From Amphibalanus amphitrite (Eukaryota > Arthropoda > Thecostraca > Balanomorpha > Balanidae), in the NCBI RefSeq assembly GCF_019059575.1, contig NW_024882042.1:310001-374000 (forward strand): a stretch of 64,000 bases of DNA, read 5' to 3'. Both the position numbers and the translations under genes were made by a program. Below are positions 9,474 through 19,100 of the stretch, one piece after another. Below the pieces are notes generated by a model. It did no database searches. It saw only the letters and a list, made by a program, of their open reading frames with translations, and was not told the origin of the DNA. Position 1 is the first letter of the stretch; each line of letters opens with the position of its first letter.

Positions 9474-10436
9474 AGCGCAGTTCGAGCACACACTGCTGGT
9501 CACAGGTGAGACGGACGGACGGACGGACGGACAGACGGACATGGCACTGTGTGACACGGTGCCGCTGTGTAGTGTGTGTGACCCGGTGCCGCTGTGTAGT
9601 GTGTGTGACCCGGTGCCGCTCTGTAGTGTGTGTGACCTGTTGCCCCTACATAGCGTTTGTGACCCGGTGCCACTTTGTAGTGTGTGTGACCCGGTGTCCC
9701 TACATAGCGTTTGTGACCCGGTGCCGCTCTGTAGTGTGTGTGACCCGGTGCCGCTGTATAGTGTGTGTGACTCGGTGCCGCTGTGTAGTGTGTGTGACCC
9801 GGTGCCCCTATATAGTGTGTGTGACCCGGTGCCCCTATATAGTGTGTGTGACCCGCTGCCGCTCTGTAGTGTGTGTGAGCCGGTGTCCCTATATACCGTG
9901 TGTGACCCGTTGCCCCTATATAGTGTGTGTGACCCGCTGCCGCTCTGTAGTGTGTGTGAGCCGGTGTCCCTATATAGTGTGTGTGACCCGGTGCCGCTGT
10001 GTACATATAGTGTGTGACCCGGTGCCGCTCTGTAGTGTGTGTGACCCGGTGCCCCTATATACCGTGTGTGACCCGGTCCCCCATATGGTGTGTGTGACCC
10101 GGTGCCGCTGTGTAGTGTGTGTGATCCGGTGCCACTGTAGTGTGTGTGACCCGGTGCCACTGTGTATAGTGTGTGTGACCCGGTGCCGCTGTGTAGTGTG
10201 TGTGACCCGGTGCCGCTCTGTAGCGTTTGTGACCCGCTGCCGCTGTGTAGGTGTGTGACCCGGTGCCACTGTGTATAGTGTGTGTGACCCGGTGCCGTTG
10301 TGTAGTGTGTGTGACCCGGTGCCGCTGTGTATAGCGTTTGTGACCCGGTGCCGCTGCGCCCGCAGAGACCGGAGTGGACGTACTCACCAAGCGGGAAGGC
10401 ACCACGCTGCCGCGCTTCCTGGACTCGTCCTCGTGA
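106..10436 (+). CDS. METAP1: Methionine aminopeptidase 1, nine exons, 5' partial
   Basis: Cytosolic metallo-aminopeptidase that removes the initiator methionine from nascent proteins. Exons: 106-154, 973-1026, 1481-1564, 3615-3804, 6502-6626, 7443-7574, 8355-8564, 9151-9246 and 10366-10436. They join in one frame with GT-AG introns into 1011 nt (336 residues plus stop). The window starts inside the N-terminal zinc-finger region ([16 protein letters not shown]); the catalytic pita-bread fold runs from the fourth exon on. All five family metal ligands are visible: Asp in VDVTV, Asp in HGDLNET, His in CGHGIH, Glu in FTIEP, Glu in QFEHT. The conserved His of EVICHGIP is also present. Compared with roughly 386 residues in vertebrates, about 40-50 N-terminal residues lie upstream of the window. 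The introns are almost wholly minisatellite. The gene is convergent with MCU. Confidence 0.96.
910..972 (+). repeat. Small tandem duplication in METAP1 intron before 973
   Basis: GGCTGTCTGGTGTTTGTGAT is repeated, and the second copy runs into the polypyrimidine tract TGTTTGTTTCAG. No exon bases are copied at this junction. Confidence 0.7.
973..1026 (+). CDS. METAP1: METAP1 exon: linker ([10 protein letters not shown])
   Basis: Follows acceptor TTTCAG at 967-972 and precedes GTGAGT at 1027. Phase 1 to phase 1. It encodes [19 protein letters not shown], corresponding to the DPW..YRYTG linker of the family. Confidence 0.9.
1350..1490 (+). repeat. Acceptor-spanning tandem repeat (51-53 bp, 3 copies)
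   Basis: TCTGTCCGCCAG followed by GGGCGCTG occurs with AG ends at 1376, 1427 and, as the real acceptor, 1480 (CCGCCAG then GTGCGCTG). The unit therefore holds the acceptor and the first eight or so exon bases. Spacing is 51 and 53 bp. Confidence 0.85.
1481..1564 (+). CDS. METAP1: METAP1 exon: proline-rich linker
   Basis: Acceptor CCGCCAG ends at 1480; donor GTAACA at 1565. It encodes [14 protein letters not shown] then [12 protein letters not shown]. The family hallmark DYADHP lies just before the catalytic domain. Confidence 0.92.
1790..3290 (+). repeat. 26/29-bp minisatellite, about 1.5 kb
   Basis: The unit TCCTGCCTCAGACGCTGTTC plus AGTCGC (26 bp) is mixed with a 29-bp variant containing CCGCCGCTGTATCTG, in higher-order blocks, for roughly 55 units. 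It contains no stop in any forward frame, so three overlapping open frames of 531-698 codons cross it. These are artefacts of the repeat inside a METAP1 intron. Confidence 0.95.
3440..3614 (+). repeat. Acceptor-spanning duplication before METAP1 exon 3615
   Basis: TGTGTCAGTATCTGTATGTA recurs several times. One full copy of the junction, CGGCAG then GTGTTCCGATCTCGGAGCAG, lies at about 3541-3568, ahead of the true one (AG at 3613-3614). It copies the acceptor and about 22 exon bases. Confidence 0.85.
3615..3804 (+). CDS. METAP1: METAP1 exon: start of catalytic domain
   Basis: Acceptor GGCAG ends at 3614; donor GTGGGA at 3805. Phase 1 in, phase 2 out. It encodes the first helix pair: [20 protein letters not shown], then [18 protein letters not shown]. 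Confidence 0.95.
3786..4240 (+). repeat. Donor-spanning minisatellite after METAP1 exon 3615-3804
   Basis: The last exon bases plus donor (GAGGCCTGCATAGAGAG then GTGGGA) repeat about a dozen times with an approximately 32-bp period and an ACATAGACCA spacer. A further copy lies at 5240-5285, beyond an inserted transposon. Confidence 0.9.
4253..5231 (+). mobile_element. Tc1/mariner-like element with TA flanks, 979 bp
   Basis: Terminal inverted repeats start AGGGTGTCTTGGAAAGTCCT on the left and CAGGGTGTCCGGGAAGTCCT on the right (reverse strand). TA dinucleotides lie at 4251-4252 and 5232-5233. The length and the GGGTGTC ends fit mariner/Tc1-type elements. No intact transposase is readable; the longest frame inside (4923-5147, minus) has no motif I recognise. 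It sits inside the donor minisatellite, which resumes at 5240. Confidence 0.75.
5240..5285 (+). repeat. Detached copy of METAP1 donor repeat
   Basis: CCAGAGGCCTGCATGAAGAG then GTGGGACCGGGG. It is the same unit as 3786-4240, separated from it by the 4253-5231 element. Confidence 0.8.
5545..6501 (+). repeat. Acceptor-spanning minisatellite, about 19 copies
   Basis: The unit (about 46-53 bp) reads GTGTCACAG, GGAGTGCTACCCGTC, TGTGTCTGACCG, then a C tract of 7-14 and TCC. It repeats the true 3' splice site (AG at 6500-6501) and the first 16 bases of METAP1 exon 6502-6626. Length varies mainly in the C tract. The final copy is the real exon. Confidence 0.95.
6502..6626 (+). CDS. METAP1: METAP1 exon: [21 protein letters not shown] segment
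   Basis: Acceptor GTCACAG ends at 6501; donor GTCAGT at 6627. It contains [20 protein letters not shown] with the conserved substrate-pocket His. The acceptor and first 16 bases of this exon are copied about 19 times upstream. Confidence 0.95.
6620..6696 (+). repeat. Donor-spanning triplication after METAP1 exon 6502-6626
   Basis: CAACG then GTCAGTGGCGG occurs at 6622 (true junction) and about 6652, with a shortened copy near 6685. The period is about 30-33 bp. Confidence 0.8.
6840..7440 (+). repeat. 21-bp minisatellite, about 27 copies
   Basis: The unit is TGACCTCCACTGACCGGTGTG with ACCCCCA variants. It runs up to the acceptor at 7441-7442. No exon bases are copied. Open frames in both directions are artefacts. 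Confidence 0.95.
7443..7574 (+). CDS. METAP1: METAP1 exon: first two metal-binding Asp
   Basis: Acceptor GCCGCCAG ends at 7442; donor GTACGT at 7575. It encodes [17 protein letters not shown] and continues to QKAIDI. Both metal-bridging aspartates (VDVT and HGDLNET) are here. Confidence 0.95.
7700..8354 (+). repeat. Acceptor- and exon-spanning repeats before METAP1 exon 8355
   Basis: CACTGACTGCCCCCTCCGCC blocks repeat through the intron. Two diverged copies of the junction and about 30 exon bases (CCAG then TGCGGCCCGG..AAGTACCG.GAGATCGGT) lie near 8065-8098 and 8209-8243, ahead of the real exon. Confidence 0.9.
8355..8564 (+). CDS. METAP1: METAP1 exon: metal-binding His and first Glu
   Basis: Acceptor GCCAG ends at 8354; donor GTGAGT at 8565. 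It encodes [44 protein letters not shown] and HCFTIEPM. It holds the metal ligand His of CGHGIH and Glu of TIEP. Confidence 0.96.
8540..8995 (+). repeat. Donor-spanning repeat after METAP1 exon 8355-8564
   Basis: ACCATAGAGCCCATGATATC then GCAG and GGTGAGTCAC is repeated about ten times with spacing of about 40-75 bp and some point changes. It copies about 25 exon bases and the donor. Confidence 0.9.
9151..9246 (+). CDS. METAP1: METAP1 exon: final metal-binding Glu
   Basis: Acceptor CTCCGCCAG ends at 9150; donor GTGAGA at 9247. It encodes [18 protein letters not shown] then [11 protein letters not shown], carrying the last metal ligand Glu of QFEHT. Confidence 0.95.
9218..9535 (+). repeat. 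Donor-spanning repeat after METAP1 exon 9151-9246
   Basis: GCGCAGTTCGAGCACAC and CTGCTGGTCACAG then GTGAGAC recur three times after the true junction (near 9301, 9389 and 9476), separated by GACGGACGGACA/GACA tracts. About 30 exon bases, including the codon for the last metal ligand, are copied each time. Confidence 0.92.
9540..10350 (+). repeat. 27-bp minisatellite, about 30 copies
   Basis: The unit TGTGTGTGACCCGGTGCCGC plus TGTGTAG fills the last METAP1 intron up to the acceptor. There is no exon copy. Open frames on both strands are repeat artefacts. Confidence 0.95.
10366..10436 (+). CDS. METAP1: METAP1 terminal exon with stop
   Basis: Acceptor CCCGCAG ends at 10365. It encodes [14 protein letters not shown] then LPRFLDSSS and TGA at 10434-10436. 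This matches the family C-terminus (TGCEILTRR..) and diverges in the last residues, as is usual. Confidence 0.93.
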
Positions 10437-10497
10437 TGGCCGGCCGCCCGGCGCCCCGCCCCGCCCGCCGCGGGCTCCCCTGCTGTGCCGTGTTATC

Positions 10498-10503
10498 AAT
10501 AAA
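10498..10503 (+). promoter_or_regulatory. METAP1 polyadenylation signal AATAAA
   Basis: A canonical AATAAA lies 62 bases after the METAP1 stop codon, giving a very short 3' UTR. It fits the gene end; cleavage would be expected near 10515-10530. Confidence 0.8.
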
Positions 10504-10974
10504 TTGTGCCGCTGAGCCGGCGTGTCCCTGTCCCGCCGCGCTGGCTGAACCCACACCGGGCGGTGAATCGCCGGCACCCCGGGTCAGAACAGCCCGCCGC
10601 GTGACTAGTGAATACAATGTGTAACTCGCGCTAACAAAATGTCTGAGCCTGACCGGACTTTACGGCACACATGGGGTATCGACAGAAGACGCACGAGGGT
10701 TCAGCCGACTGAGGGCACCCTCCACTGAGCACTGAGCTGCGGTCTCGTGGTAAGTACGGTAATGGTTCTCGATGAATCGCCCTCGTTCCAGCGGCGAGCT
10801 GTGGCCGCTGATCGGTGTGAGGTCTGTGACGGGTCAGCTGGTCACCCAGCCCCCGAGCCGAGCCAGACCGTGTCCGTGTCACCATCAGACCCAGACGAAA
10901 CAGTCTCCCCACTACGAATCTCGCCCAATGTATTCACCGAACGGAAACCCACTGCCGTAACATGGTCACACCAA
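10504..10974. other. Intergenic, no gene seen
   Basis: Single-copy-looking, moderately GC-rich DNA downstream of METAP1. Open frames are short and match nothing I recognise. Confidence 0.5.
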
Positions 10975-10978
10975 CCAG

Positions 10979-11076
10979 CCAATCACCTGACGACCTCGCG
11001 CCGGCCGGCCAATCACCGCGCGGTGCCAGCTCCCTCGGCCAATCAGAGCGCGGCGGCAGCGTCCGTGAGCCAATCA
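10979..11076 (+). promoter_or_regulatory. Four evenly spaced CCAATCA boxes
   Basis: CCAATCA occurs at 10979, 11009, 11039 and 11070, that is every 30-31 bp, in GC-rich DNA. The spacing suggests either a degenerate 30-bp repeat or an NF-Y-type promoter cluster. No gene start is visible downstream, so promoter function is only a possibility. Confidence 0.4.
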
Positions 11077-11939
11077 GACCGGCAGAGCGACACGTGGATT
11101 CGCGGGTTCGATCCTTTACAGTGACAGAGTTTTCACGGCACGGAGTGCCCGCACGATCCGCCCGGCGGTTGTCGGATGAAGCCGCGGACACTGGAAGCTC
11201 GGGGTTAACAGTGGCGCGCCGTCCCCGGTCCGCGGTCCGTGGTCCGGCGCACAGTGTGGCCAAACGCCAGATTAGCGCGAATTAAATCAAAAAACGAATT
11301 TTGGAATTTTGACTTTTTATAACTATCAGTCGATAGGAAATTGTCCAAAGTATGTCAATAGCACAATACTTTGGTTCAATGTCTTCCCTTCGGTGTCCAA
11401 AAAGCTAGCTAAAGTGGACATACGCAATGCCGGTCCCGGCTGTGCTGAAATCGTCGAAAACCCGCGTCACGTTAACAACACATTTTGGCGTAATTGTCGG
11501 AAAGGTTCGGGAATAATTGGATTGGCATATGACTACTGAGCCTATATTTGATAGTATACCCGAATTCTATAGTTATCCTTGGACTAACCGATGAGCTATA
11601 CTCATTTGAAAATGACCTTTTCAGACATCCCCTGAAAACACTGTCCATCTTAAAAACGTAGAGATATAAGAAAATGGCCAAAAAACTCCACGCCAAATCT
11701 ACCATGAGAAGATTCGCCACACTTTTCTGGACATGATCCATTCAAGAAACCCTGCCCCAACCTGCCCCCCGGCCTTTGGCTCAGCTTTGAACGTATCGGG
11801 TTGGGCCGCCCGGGGAGGTCCGGCTACAGGGTGGGCGCGGCGGCGGCTCCGTAACGTGTTACGCGGATGGCTCAACCGCTGTATTTCTGACTTGTTATAT
11901 TGCAGAATACGGTCGCCAATGAATAAATCTTGGCAATTT

Positions 11940-12530
11940 TTAACCCTCGCCCATATAGGGGGTGAGGGTGGGGGTCGAAAGGACCCCTCTCGGTTTTTCG
12001 CAAAAAGCTCATGTAAAAAGCGGCCAATCGCGACGAAACTTTCAGTACCCTCGAGTTTATCAATTTTACACCTAACCTTTAAATTTCACGACCCTGACCC
12101 CAATGACCTTTGACCTGTGACCTATTTCTCGAGACCGTGTTTGGCCGGAATCGCGATTGGGTGTATGTTTGCTTGCATTAGCCGCGCGTTTGCAGTCTTT
12201 TCGTGGTTTCAAGCGTCTTAACATGTGATATTATGATGTTCGTCCCATGCATTATGGTCAGTGACAAGATCACTTGAAGGTCAGGTCAGTTCAATGACCT
12301 TTGATGAGCTCGGTTCACCTTTTTTAGTTTTACATGCTTCCAGGCTAGTTTTTGGAGCTGATTTCGAATTTAGTAACCATTTGAACATTTAGGAAGACGT
12401 TTTGGTACCTTCGTAACATGCAACGAAGCTGTCACTGGCGGTTGACAGTTGACACCTATTAATTATGAATACCCGGCAGGACTGGTTGGCCTAACCTGAC
12501 CTGACCCGACCTACGTTCGCGGCTAGCAAA
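11940..12530. mobile_element. TTAA-CCCTCGCCC family element, truncated copy
   Basis: Begins TTAA then CCCTCGCCC at 11940-11952. The following 590 bases match, in reverse orientation, 43430-43860 and 50267-50582, sharing segments such as TTTGGCCGGAATCGCGATT and the TTCGTAACATG region. TTAA targets with CCCT ends resemble piggyBac-type elements. It is non-coding. Confidence 0.7.
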
Positions 12531-12839
12531 ACACCAATACCGCCGAGGGTTAATGACATGAAGGTGCTTATGGTGTAAGTCTTTGTTTTTACTCCCATTG
12601 CTGAGGTTCAATCCTATCGGTACGTGTATGTAGTTCAGCAACCGTCTACCGATTCACGTGCTTCACCAGGAACATTCACACAGAAACATAATTAGATGTT
12701 GATCTTTTTCAAGCAAACTTTGGACAATCATAAGAATTTACCAGAGAAATGATGGAAATTTCGTAAACGATTCCTCCTCCTAACATGCCCATCATTGCTG
12801 GGACCCACAATTTTATGCCTCTTATTTGCGGTTAAATTC

Positions 12840-13107
12840 CAGGATTTCGTAATCAGAGTCGGAGTCGCTCGGAGTCAACAGTTCTGACCCCAGTCAGAGT
12901 CGGAATCGGAATCGATTTTGGAATCCGGACCAAGACTCGTAGTCTTGAGTCACCGAAAATCCATCGACTGCGTGAACTTGCCATGGCTGCGGAGTCAGAG
13001 TCCGAGTTGATCGTATAAGTCGACAGTTTTGCCCGGAGTCAAAGTTGAAATTGACGTTTGAAAGCCGTAGTCGGAGTCGGAGTAACTCCATCGACTTCAC
13101 AGCCCTG
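12840..13107 (-). mobile_element. hAT-like MITE remnant (CAGGGCTGTGAAGTCGATGG end)
   Basis: On the minus strand it starts CAGGGCTGTGAAGTCGATGG at 13107 and is rich in GACTCCGACT motifs. This form is typical of non-autonomous hAT elements in many animals. The other end (near 12840) is weak and no 8-bp duplication is evident. Confidence 0.55.
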
Positions 13108-13320
13108 GTAAGCACATCACCCGTCGTAAGCTAGTTCTCCTTACTTTTAGAGGCGGAACTATGCCATTACCTATTTGTCAGCAAGCATTTATGATGCATC
13201 GTAAAGGGTCTCACATAGGTTTAAGTGTCAATTTTGAAACCAGCGAACCATTTTCAACGGATCCGAGCAGCGCTGGGATTAAATTCGCGCTAAACTGGTG
13301 TTTGGCCACACTGTGCGGCG

Positions 13321-13746
<426 letters not shown>

Positions 13747-13984
13747 GACGATCCCTCGGGCCGGGCGCCGTCCCAAAACACAGAGACGGTCCCCCGGGCC
13801 GGGCCACTCTTGACTTACTGCCCGGTCCTCAACCGGGACTGGCCTCGTACCGCACACGCCGCATCACCGCGCCAGACAGTCGCATATCACGCGTACCAGA
13901 CAGCCTGATTGGCTCAGCTGCTCACCGCTCCGTAACGCACGGGAAGCACACATCAAACCTGCCTTAACTCCGCACCGGTCACCC

Positions 13985-14120
13985 GGGATCACACGTCACA
14001 CACCGATCACCCGGAGTCACATCCATCACCGGGGTCACACGTCCCACACCGATCACCCGGAGTCACACATCCATCACCGGGGTCACACGTCACACACCGA
14101 TCACCCGGAGGTCACATTTC
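13985..14120 (+). repeat. Short tandem repeat, about 50-bp unit, three copies
   Basis: CACACCGATCACCCGGAGTC and CATCCATCACCGGGGTCACA recur about three times. Confidence 0.8.
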
Positions 14121-15740
14121 ACACATCAATCGCCTTTCCCCTGCACATTTCTCTCCGCCAAAATTCGCTCTCCACTCACCGAGTCCATCAGAGACCGCCA
14201 GTCGCAACAATCAACACTTGCCCCGGGCGCCCCGTCACAACGCAGAACCAACAACTGATCGGAGACAGCGCTGAGCACAGACTGATCGCGGGTCCCAATT
14301 GAAAGGATATCTCTCGGCTGACCGCTAAAATGCCGCGCAGAACACCCCATTGCCGTCCAAAATTACACCGCACACAAGGGATCATGAACTGTAGCGCCAA
14401 CCCAGTACAGGGGTAACTCAGCCGGCGAGAGAAACCTGACGGCGGAAAGACTGGGTGGTCTGCTGTGGAGCGGCCGGCCAGCCGGGTCCCCGGGAGGCCA
14501 GCCGGAGCCTTTCGGAGCGAGCGGAGAACGGGAGCACGGCGTCCTGACTGAGCGCCGCACGTGAGAGGAACACAGCACAGACACAATAGACACAACAGAC
14601 ACAGCACAGACAATAGACATGGTGGTAGTGCGGCAGACACAAGAAGACGGCAGACACACTAGGAACACGGCTCGGGAGCAGGCACGCAGCGGCGGCGGCC
14701 GACACGGCCGGGCGCGGAAGGGGCGTTATGGAGGAGTTCAGCCGACGCCAGACTGGCAGCCGGGAGGGAACCGGGATATACGTACATAGTTGCATGGAAG
14801 CTACGGAAACCCACGAGGCTATCGAGGGTTATATGGTCATATACGATCAAACCTGTCGAGTCTCAAGGGATATCAATTGACCGAGGCTGGGCAGCGGACA
14901 GTGACGGGGAGGGCCCGGTGTGTGTAAGGATCCCTTTAGGTGTGAGGGTCCCCGCTAGGTGTGAGGGTCCGTTCATCAGGAGCGGGAGGACCCTGCCCGC
15001 GGGGAACGGGACAGGCTGGACCGCCGGACCGGGGAGGCCCGGCCGGCCGGCTGTAGCCGCCGCGGGCCCCACAGAGGCAGCCCTACCGTCCGGCTGAGCG
15101 GATCACATCACCGGCAGCCCGGCCGACCGGCTGAGCGGATCACATCCCCGGCAGCCCGGCCGGCCACCGCACCGCTCCATTCCACCGCGAACACGACCGT
15201 CAGCCCAGCAGTCAACGGGTAACCGGCACCCAGCTAAATCACTTATAGTCGTAAAACACTGCGCAGTCAATAGTGATATCAATCAGAATATGGTCAATAA
15301 CTGGTAATTCATTCATGTCATGACCTAAGAAACAGAAAACGATTGTGTCCGGGGAGTAATAACACGCCGCTGCCGGAGGCGGGCAGCGGACAGGACCCTG
15401 TTCACGCGGACACACACAGACACACAGCCAGAGGCGGCGGGGGCGGGTCACCAGCCGTCCCAGACCACACAGGAGGTACAGAGACGGACAGACACCGACC
15501 CAACACCGCACCGTACCGCGCATACACCCTCCGACAACAGACTGCAGGACGAGACTATAAAAACACCGAGAGGTGACGACCTAAAACCAGCTCATACCGC
15601 CCACCGCAGGGCCGCATATTAGAGGAGACGTAACCGAGCGTAACACCCTGTCAGTGGCCGGGACTGCGCCGCCCGCGACCTGCACTCGCGTGGCTCGACA
15701 TTGGACTGTGCGCCAGCAGCGCCCTCAGAACAGACACCAG
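14121..15740. other. Intergenic DNA downstream of MCU, no gene seen
   Basis: Mixed-composition DNA with GACACAACAGACACAGCACA-like stretches near 14580. Two similar GCTGAGCGGATCACATC.CC stretches lie near 15095 and 15130. No splice-consistent or conserved coding segment was found. Confidence 0.45.
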
Positions 15741-15744
15741 TCTG

Positions 15745-15945
15745 TGAGGTCACCGCCCCAGACTGCAGCACAGACTGACACCGGGGTCCGGCCCTCACTG
15801 CCCCAGACTGACACACCGGGGTCCGGCCCTCACTGCCCCAGACTGACACCGGAGTCCGACCCTCACTGCCCCAGACTGACACCGGAGTCCGGCCCTCACT
15901 GCCCCAGACTGACACACCGGAGTCCGGACCTTACGGTCTCTCACA
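15745..15945 (+). repeat. About 33-bp minisatellite near MCU 3' end
   Basis: CCCCAGACTGACACCGGAGT then CCGGCCCTCACTG is repeated about five to six times. It ends about 145 bp beyond the MCU stop codon on the 3' side. Confidence 0.85.
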
Positions 15946-16088
15946 CCGGCCGGCACACGCGCGGACAGTCTGACACCGGCCGGCACACAGTCTCTGGCAG
16001 CACGGGAGCCCCGCCCCAGCGGCAGACAGTCTCTGGCAGAGGCGGAGCCGGCCCGCGCCTTGGTTCTAGCCTAGCGCGCCGGCGGCCC

Positions 16089-16199
16089 TCAGGTGGCCTT
16101 GTCGTTACGCTCCGGCTTGCTCTTGAGCAACGAGAGCAGCGAGTTGAGACTGAACTGGGTGTTGAGCGGCTTCTCCAGGTGGGCGGGCGGCAGGTGGAT
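16089..16199 (-). CDS. MCU: MCU terminal exon
   Basis: Acceptor CCCCAG at 16200-16205. Phase 0. It encodes [31 protein letters not shown] and NDKAT, then TGA. The family has a short tail after DPLQ (VHLPLRQIGEKD in human); here it is 36 residues with a Leu/Ser-rich stretch. Assignment rests on exact phase, the IHLP match and strand. Confidence 0.88.
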   Translation of the reverse strand: MHLPPAHLEKPLNTQFSLNSLLSLLKSKPERNDKAT

Positions 16200-19100
16200 C
16201 TGGGGAGAGACGCAGAGAGACAGACTGTCAGACGGAGAGAGACAGAGACACGGGGAGGTGTCAGACGGAGAGAGACAGAGACACGGACAGACTGTCAGAC
16301 GGAGAGAGACAGAGACACGGGGAGGCTGTCAGACGGAGAGAGACAGAGACACAGACAGACTGTCAGACGAAGAGAGACAGAAACACAGAGAGGTCAGACG
16401 GAGAGAGACATACACGGGGAGGATGTCAGACGGAGAGAGAGACAGAGACACGGACTGTCAGACGGAGAGAGACAGAGACACAGAGAGGCTGTCAGACGGA
16501 GAGAGACAGAGACACGGACAGACTGCCAGACGGAGAGAGACATACACGGGGAGGATGTCAGACGGAGAGAGAGACAGAGACACGGACTGTCAGACGGAGA
16601 GAGACAGAGACACAGAGAGGCTGTCAGACGGAGAGAGACAGAGACACGGAGAGGTTGTCAGATGGATAGAGAAGAGACACGGGGAGGTGTCAGATGGATA
16701 GAGACAGAGACACGGGGAGGTGTCAGATGGATAGAGACAGAGACACGGGAGGCTGTTAGAGACTCGACAGAGATACAGAGACAGACAGAGAGAATGTCAG
16801 GGACCAGCAAAGACAGAAAGCACAGACCGACAGATGCACGGACACAGATACTGCGGGACACGACCACGGAGGCTGTCAGAGACACCATGGCTGCCAAGCC
16901 AGTGACTCGTTCAATAAAACTAACACCTAACTAGGGTCTGACTTTGACCCAGAGGGACCCCAGCTCTGTGACTGTGGGCCGTGGGGGGTCTGTCACCTGC
17001 AGGGGGTCCCGGAGCTGTGTGTGTGTGTGGGGGGGGGGGGGGCTGTCACCTGCAGGGGTCCCGCAGCCGCTGTGTGCAGGGGGTCCCGGAGCTGTGTGTG
17101 AGGGGGAGGCTGTCACCTGCAGGGGGTCCCGGAGCTGGGGGGGGGGCTGTCACCTGCAGGGGGTCCCGCAGCCGCTGTGTGTGTGTGTGGGGGGGGGGGG
17201 CAGTGTGGCCAAATCCATTTTGCGTTTGGGGGAGGATGTAGAAAAAAAGCCGCCAGAGGATGTAACTATTTTTTTGAAAAAATGGTCTACTGATTTTTTT
17301 AAGTTCTAATTTTCATAGAAAAGGTGGGAAATGGCCTTACTAACATTCAGTACTGATGTATCTTTGAATAAAGCACTTCAGTGATACATATGTAGAAATA
17401 GCAATCCTTTTTAAGACAATCGTTTAATAGGAACAACTTCAACGGCCACTGGTCATTTGCCAACCACCACCTTCCCGATGCTGATTCTCCTTACTCTATT
17501 CCAGGCATATTCCTCATCCATTCCTGAAAGAAGATCGCGAGCCTTCCAATTTCCAAGCACTCCTGTCATCATCGTGAACCTACGAATCCATCAAGATCCC
17601 TACTGCCAGATGACCTCGGACACCGACGTCTGCTCCCCGAAGATACAGCTGCGCATACTGCATAACTATTCACGTTTTATAAAATGTAAATGCATAGTGC
17701 TGTGTTTAATAGGTTACTCTCGAATCAATCGAATTAATCGACTATACGACCATTTCTGAATCAGTTATTGTATCAACATTGCATCAGTATAGGAATCAGA
17801 ATTGCATCGATTATGAGAACTAAGAAAAGTTATCACTAATATAAAATGTTGACCGATATGGCCAGTGGCCAGTACAACTCCCGATGTCATCCTCGACATT
17901 AATGTCCTAGTGCATATCCCAGAATCCAACCGCAACTGTGATCTTGGGTTCAATGTGTGCGATGAATTTACTCATTACTGTGTGTAGTAACGGCAACTGA
18001 GGGGAAAATAAAATGCAATAAGGTACCGAAACGTCCATATCGCCGATCTTTTTTTGGGCTGGGTAACACTGAACTAGAAGAGTTGGTCGAACGGATGAGA
18101 TGAGCGCATTTTGTCACCGTTATATCGCTGGCCAGATCGCAAATCCATATCCAGACGAGACAACATATGTCGACGAGCTGCACCAACTAAGGTGATGAGT
18201 CCGCACCAGCCCGACGGACTCTAACAGAGCTAACAGAGCTGGAAAAACACACCTACATCTAGCAAGACCTAGAGCTATTACTGAATAGGTCATAAAATAT
18301 TTACCAGCTTATCACACTTTTTTAGGGGAAAACACCATAGCCGGTCATTTCGACGCGTTTTTTCCAAACCCTGATCTTCTTCCCGTGAATTGCCCGGAAG
18401 CACGAAAAATCCAATTTAAAAAGTCCAATCAATTATTCGATCCTGATCAAGTATCAAGCATGTGAGCTTGTTCTGACATTGCTTGATCTGCTGAGACAGA
18501 CAAACTTCAGAAAACCGAGTCACTGTATTTTACTCAAGCTTTTTTCAACCTGTCGGAAATTTACGTGAGAACAGATACCTATAGAGTTTGAAGGAAAAAA
18601 ACACGGCGATTTATTCCCTGCTCAACCTGTTGTGGGTCTCATAGTTCACCCTATCATTTCCTTTTCCTAGCACTACAGGGTATGTGCTCAGTCTCACACC
18701 GAAGTTCACGATACCATGTTGGTTGGGCACAAAAAAAATCGTACCACACGACAGCGGATCAGCTGTGCTGTACAACACACCAGCGTCTAGCTGAGTGCAT
18801 TCACGCCGACATCTCATCGAGATTGTCATGCTTTGCAGGTAAGGAGTCTATGGTAGGTTCACAAATCAGTCACATGAGTCACGAATGGTGGTATGACTGA
18901 CTGGGGCCAATTCACCAATCAGTTCGATTACGAGTCTGAACGCATAGTGCACGGCGCGTCTTGGTTGTTTCGTTTTGGACGTCTGCCAGTAGGTGGCTCT
19001 GTAAACACCACAACCTAGTCAATAGATGTCGCCATAATGTACTATGCAGTTGTTGTGAAGTTGAAAAGATTTCATAATGTACCTATATTGCTCAGTATTT

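Larger units (their letters stand above)
11250..13320. mobile_element. About 2.1 kb inverted-repeat element (CACAGTGTGGCCAAAC ends)
   Basis: CACAGTGTGGCCAAAC followed by GCCAGATTAGCGCGAATT at about 11251-11284 reappears in reverse complement at about 13277-13316. The arms match for about 40 bp and may extend outward into GC-rich DNA. The interior contains other nested relics. There is no readable transposase. The core GTGTGGCCAAA is shared with the ends of the 17202-21913 element. Confidence 0.65.

Noticed and set aside
9081-10577. 498-codon minus-strand frame
   Set aside because: Produced by the 27-bp intronic array (HTHYT-type repeats) opposite METAP1.
11095-11125. tRNA-like B box GGTTCGATCC
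   Set aside because: No cloverleaf, A box or acceptor stem around it. The same holds for GGTTCGAGTCC near 54057.
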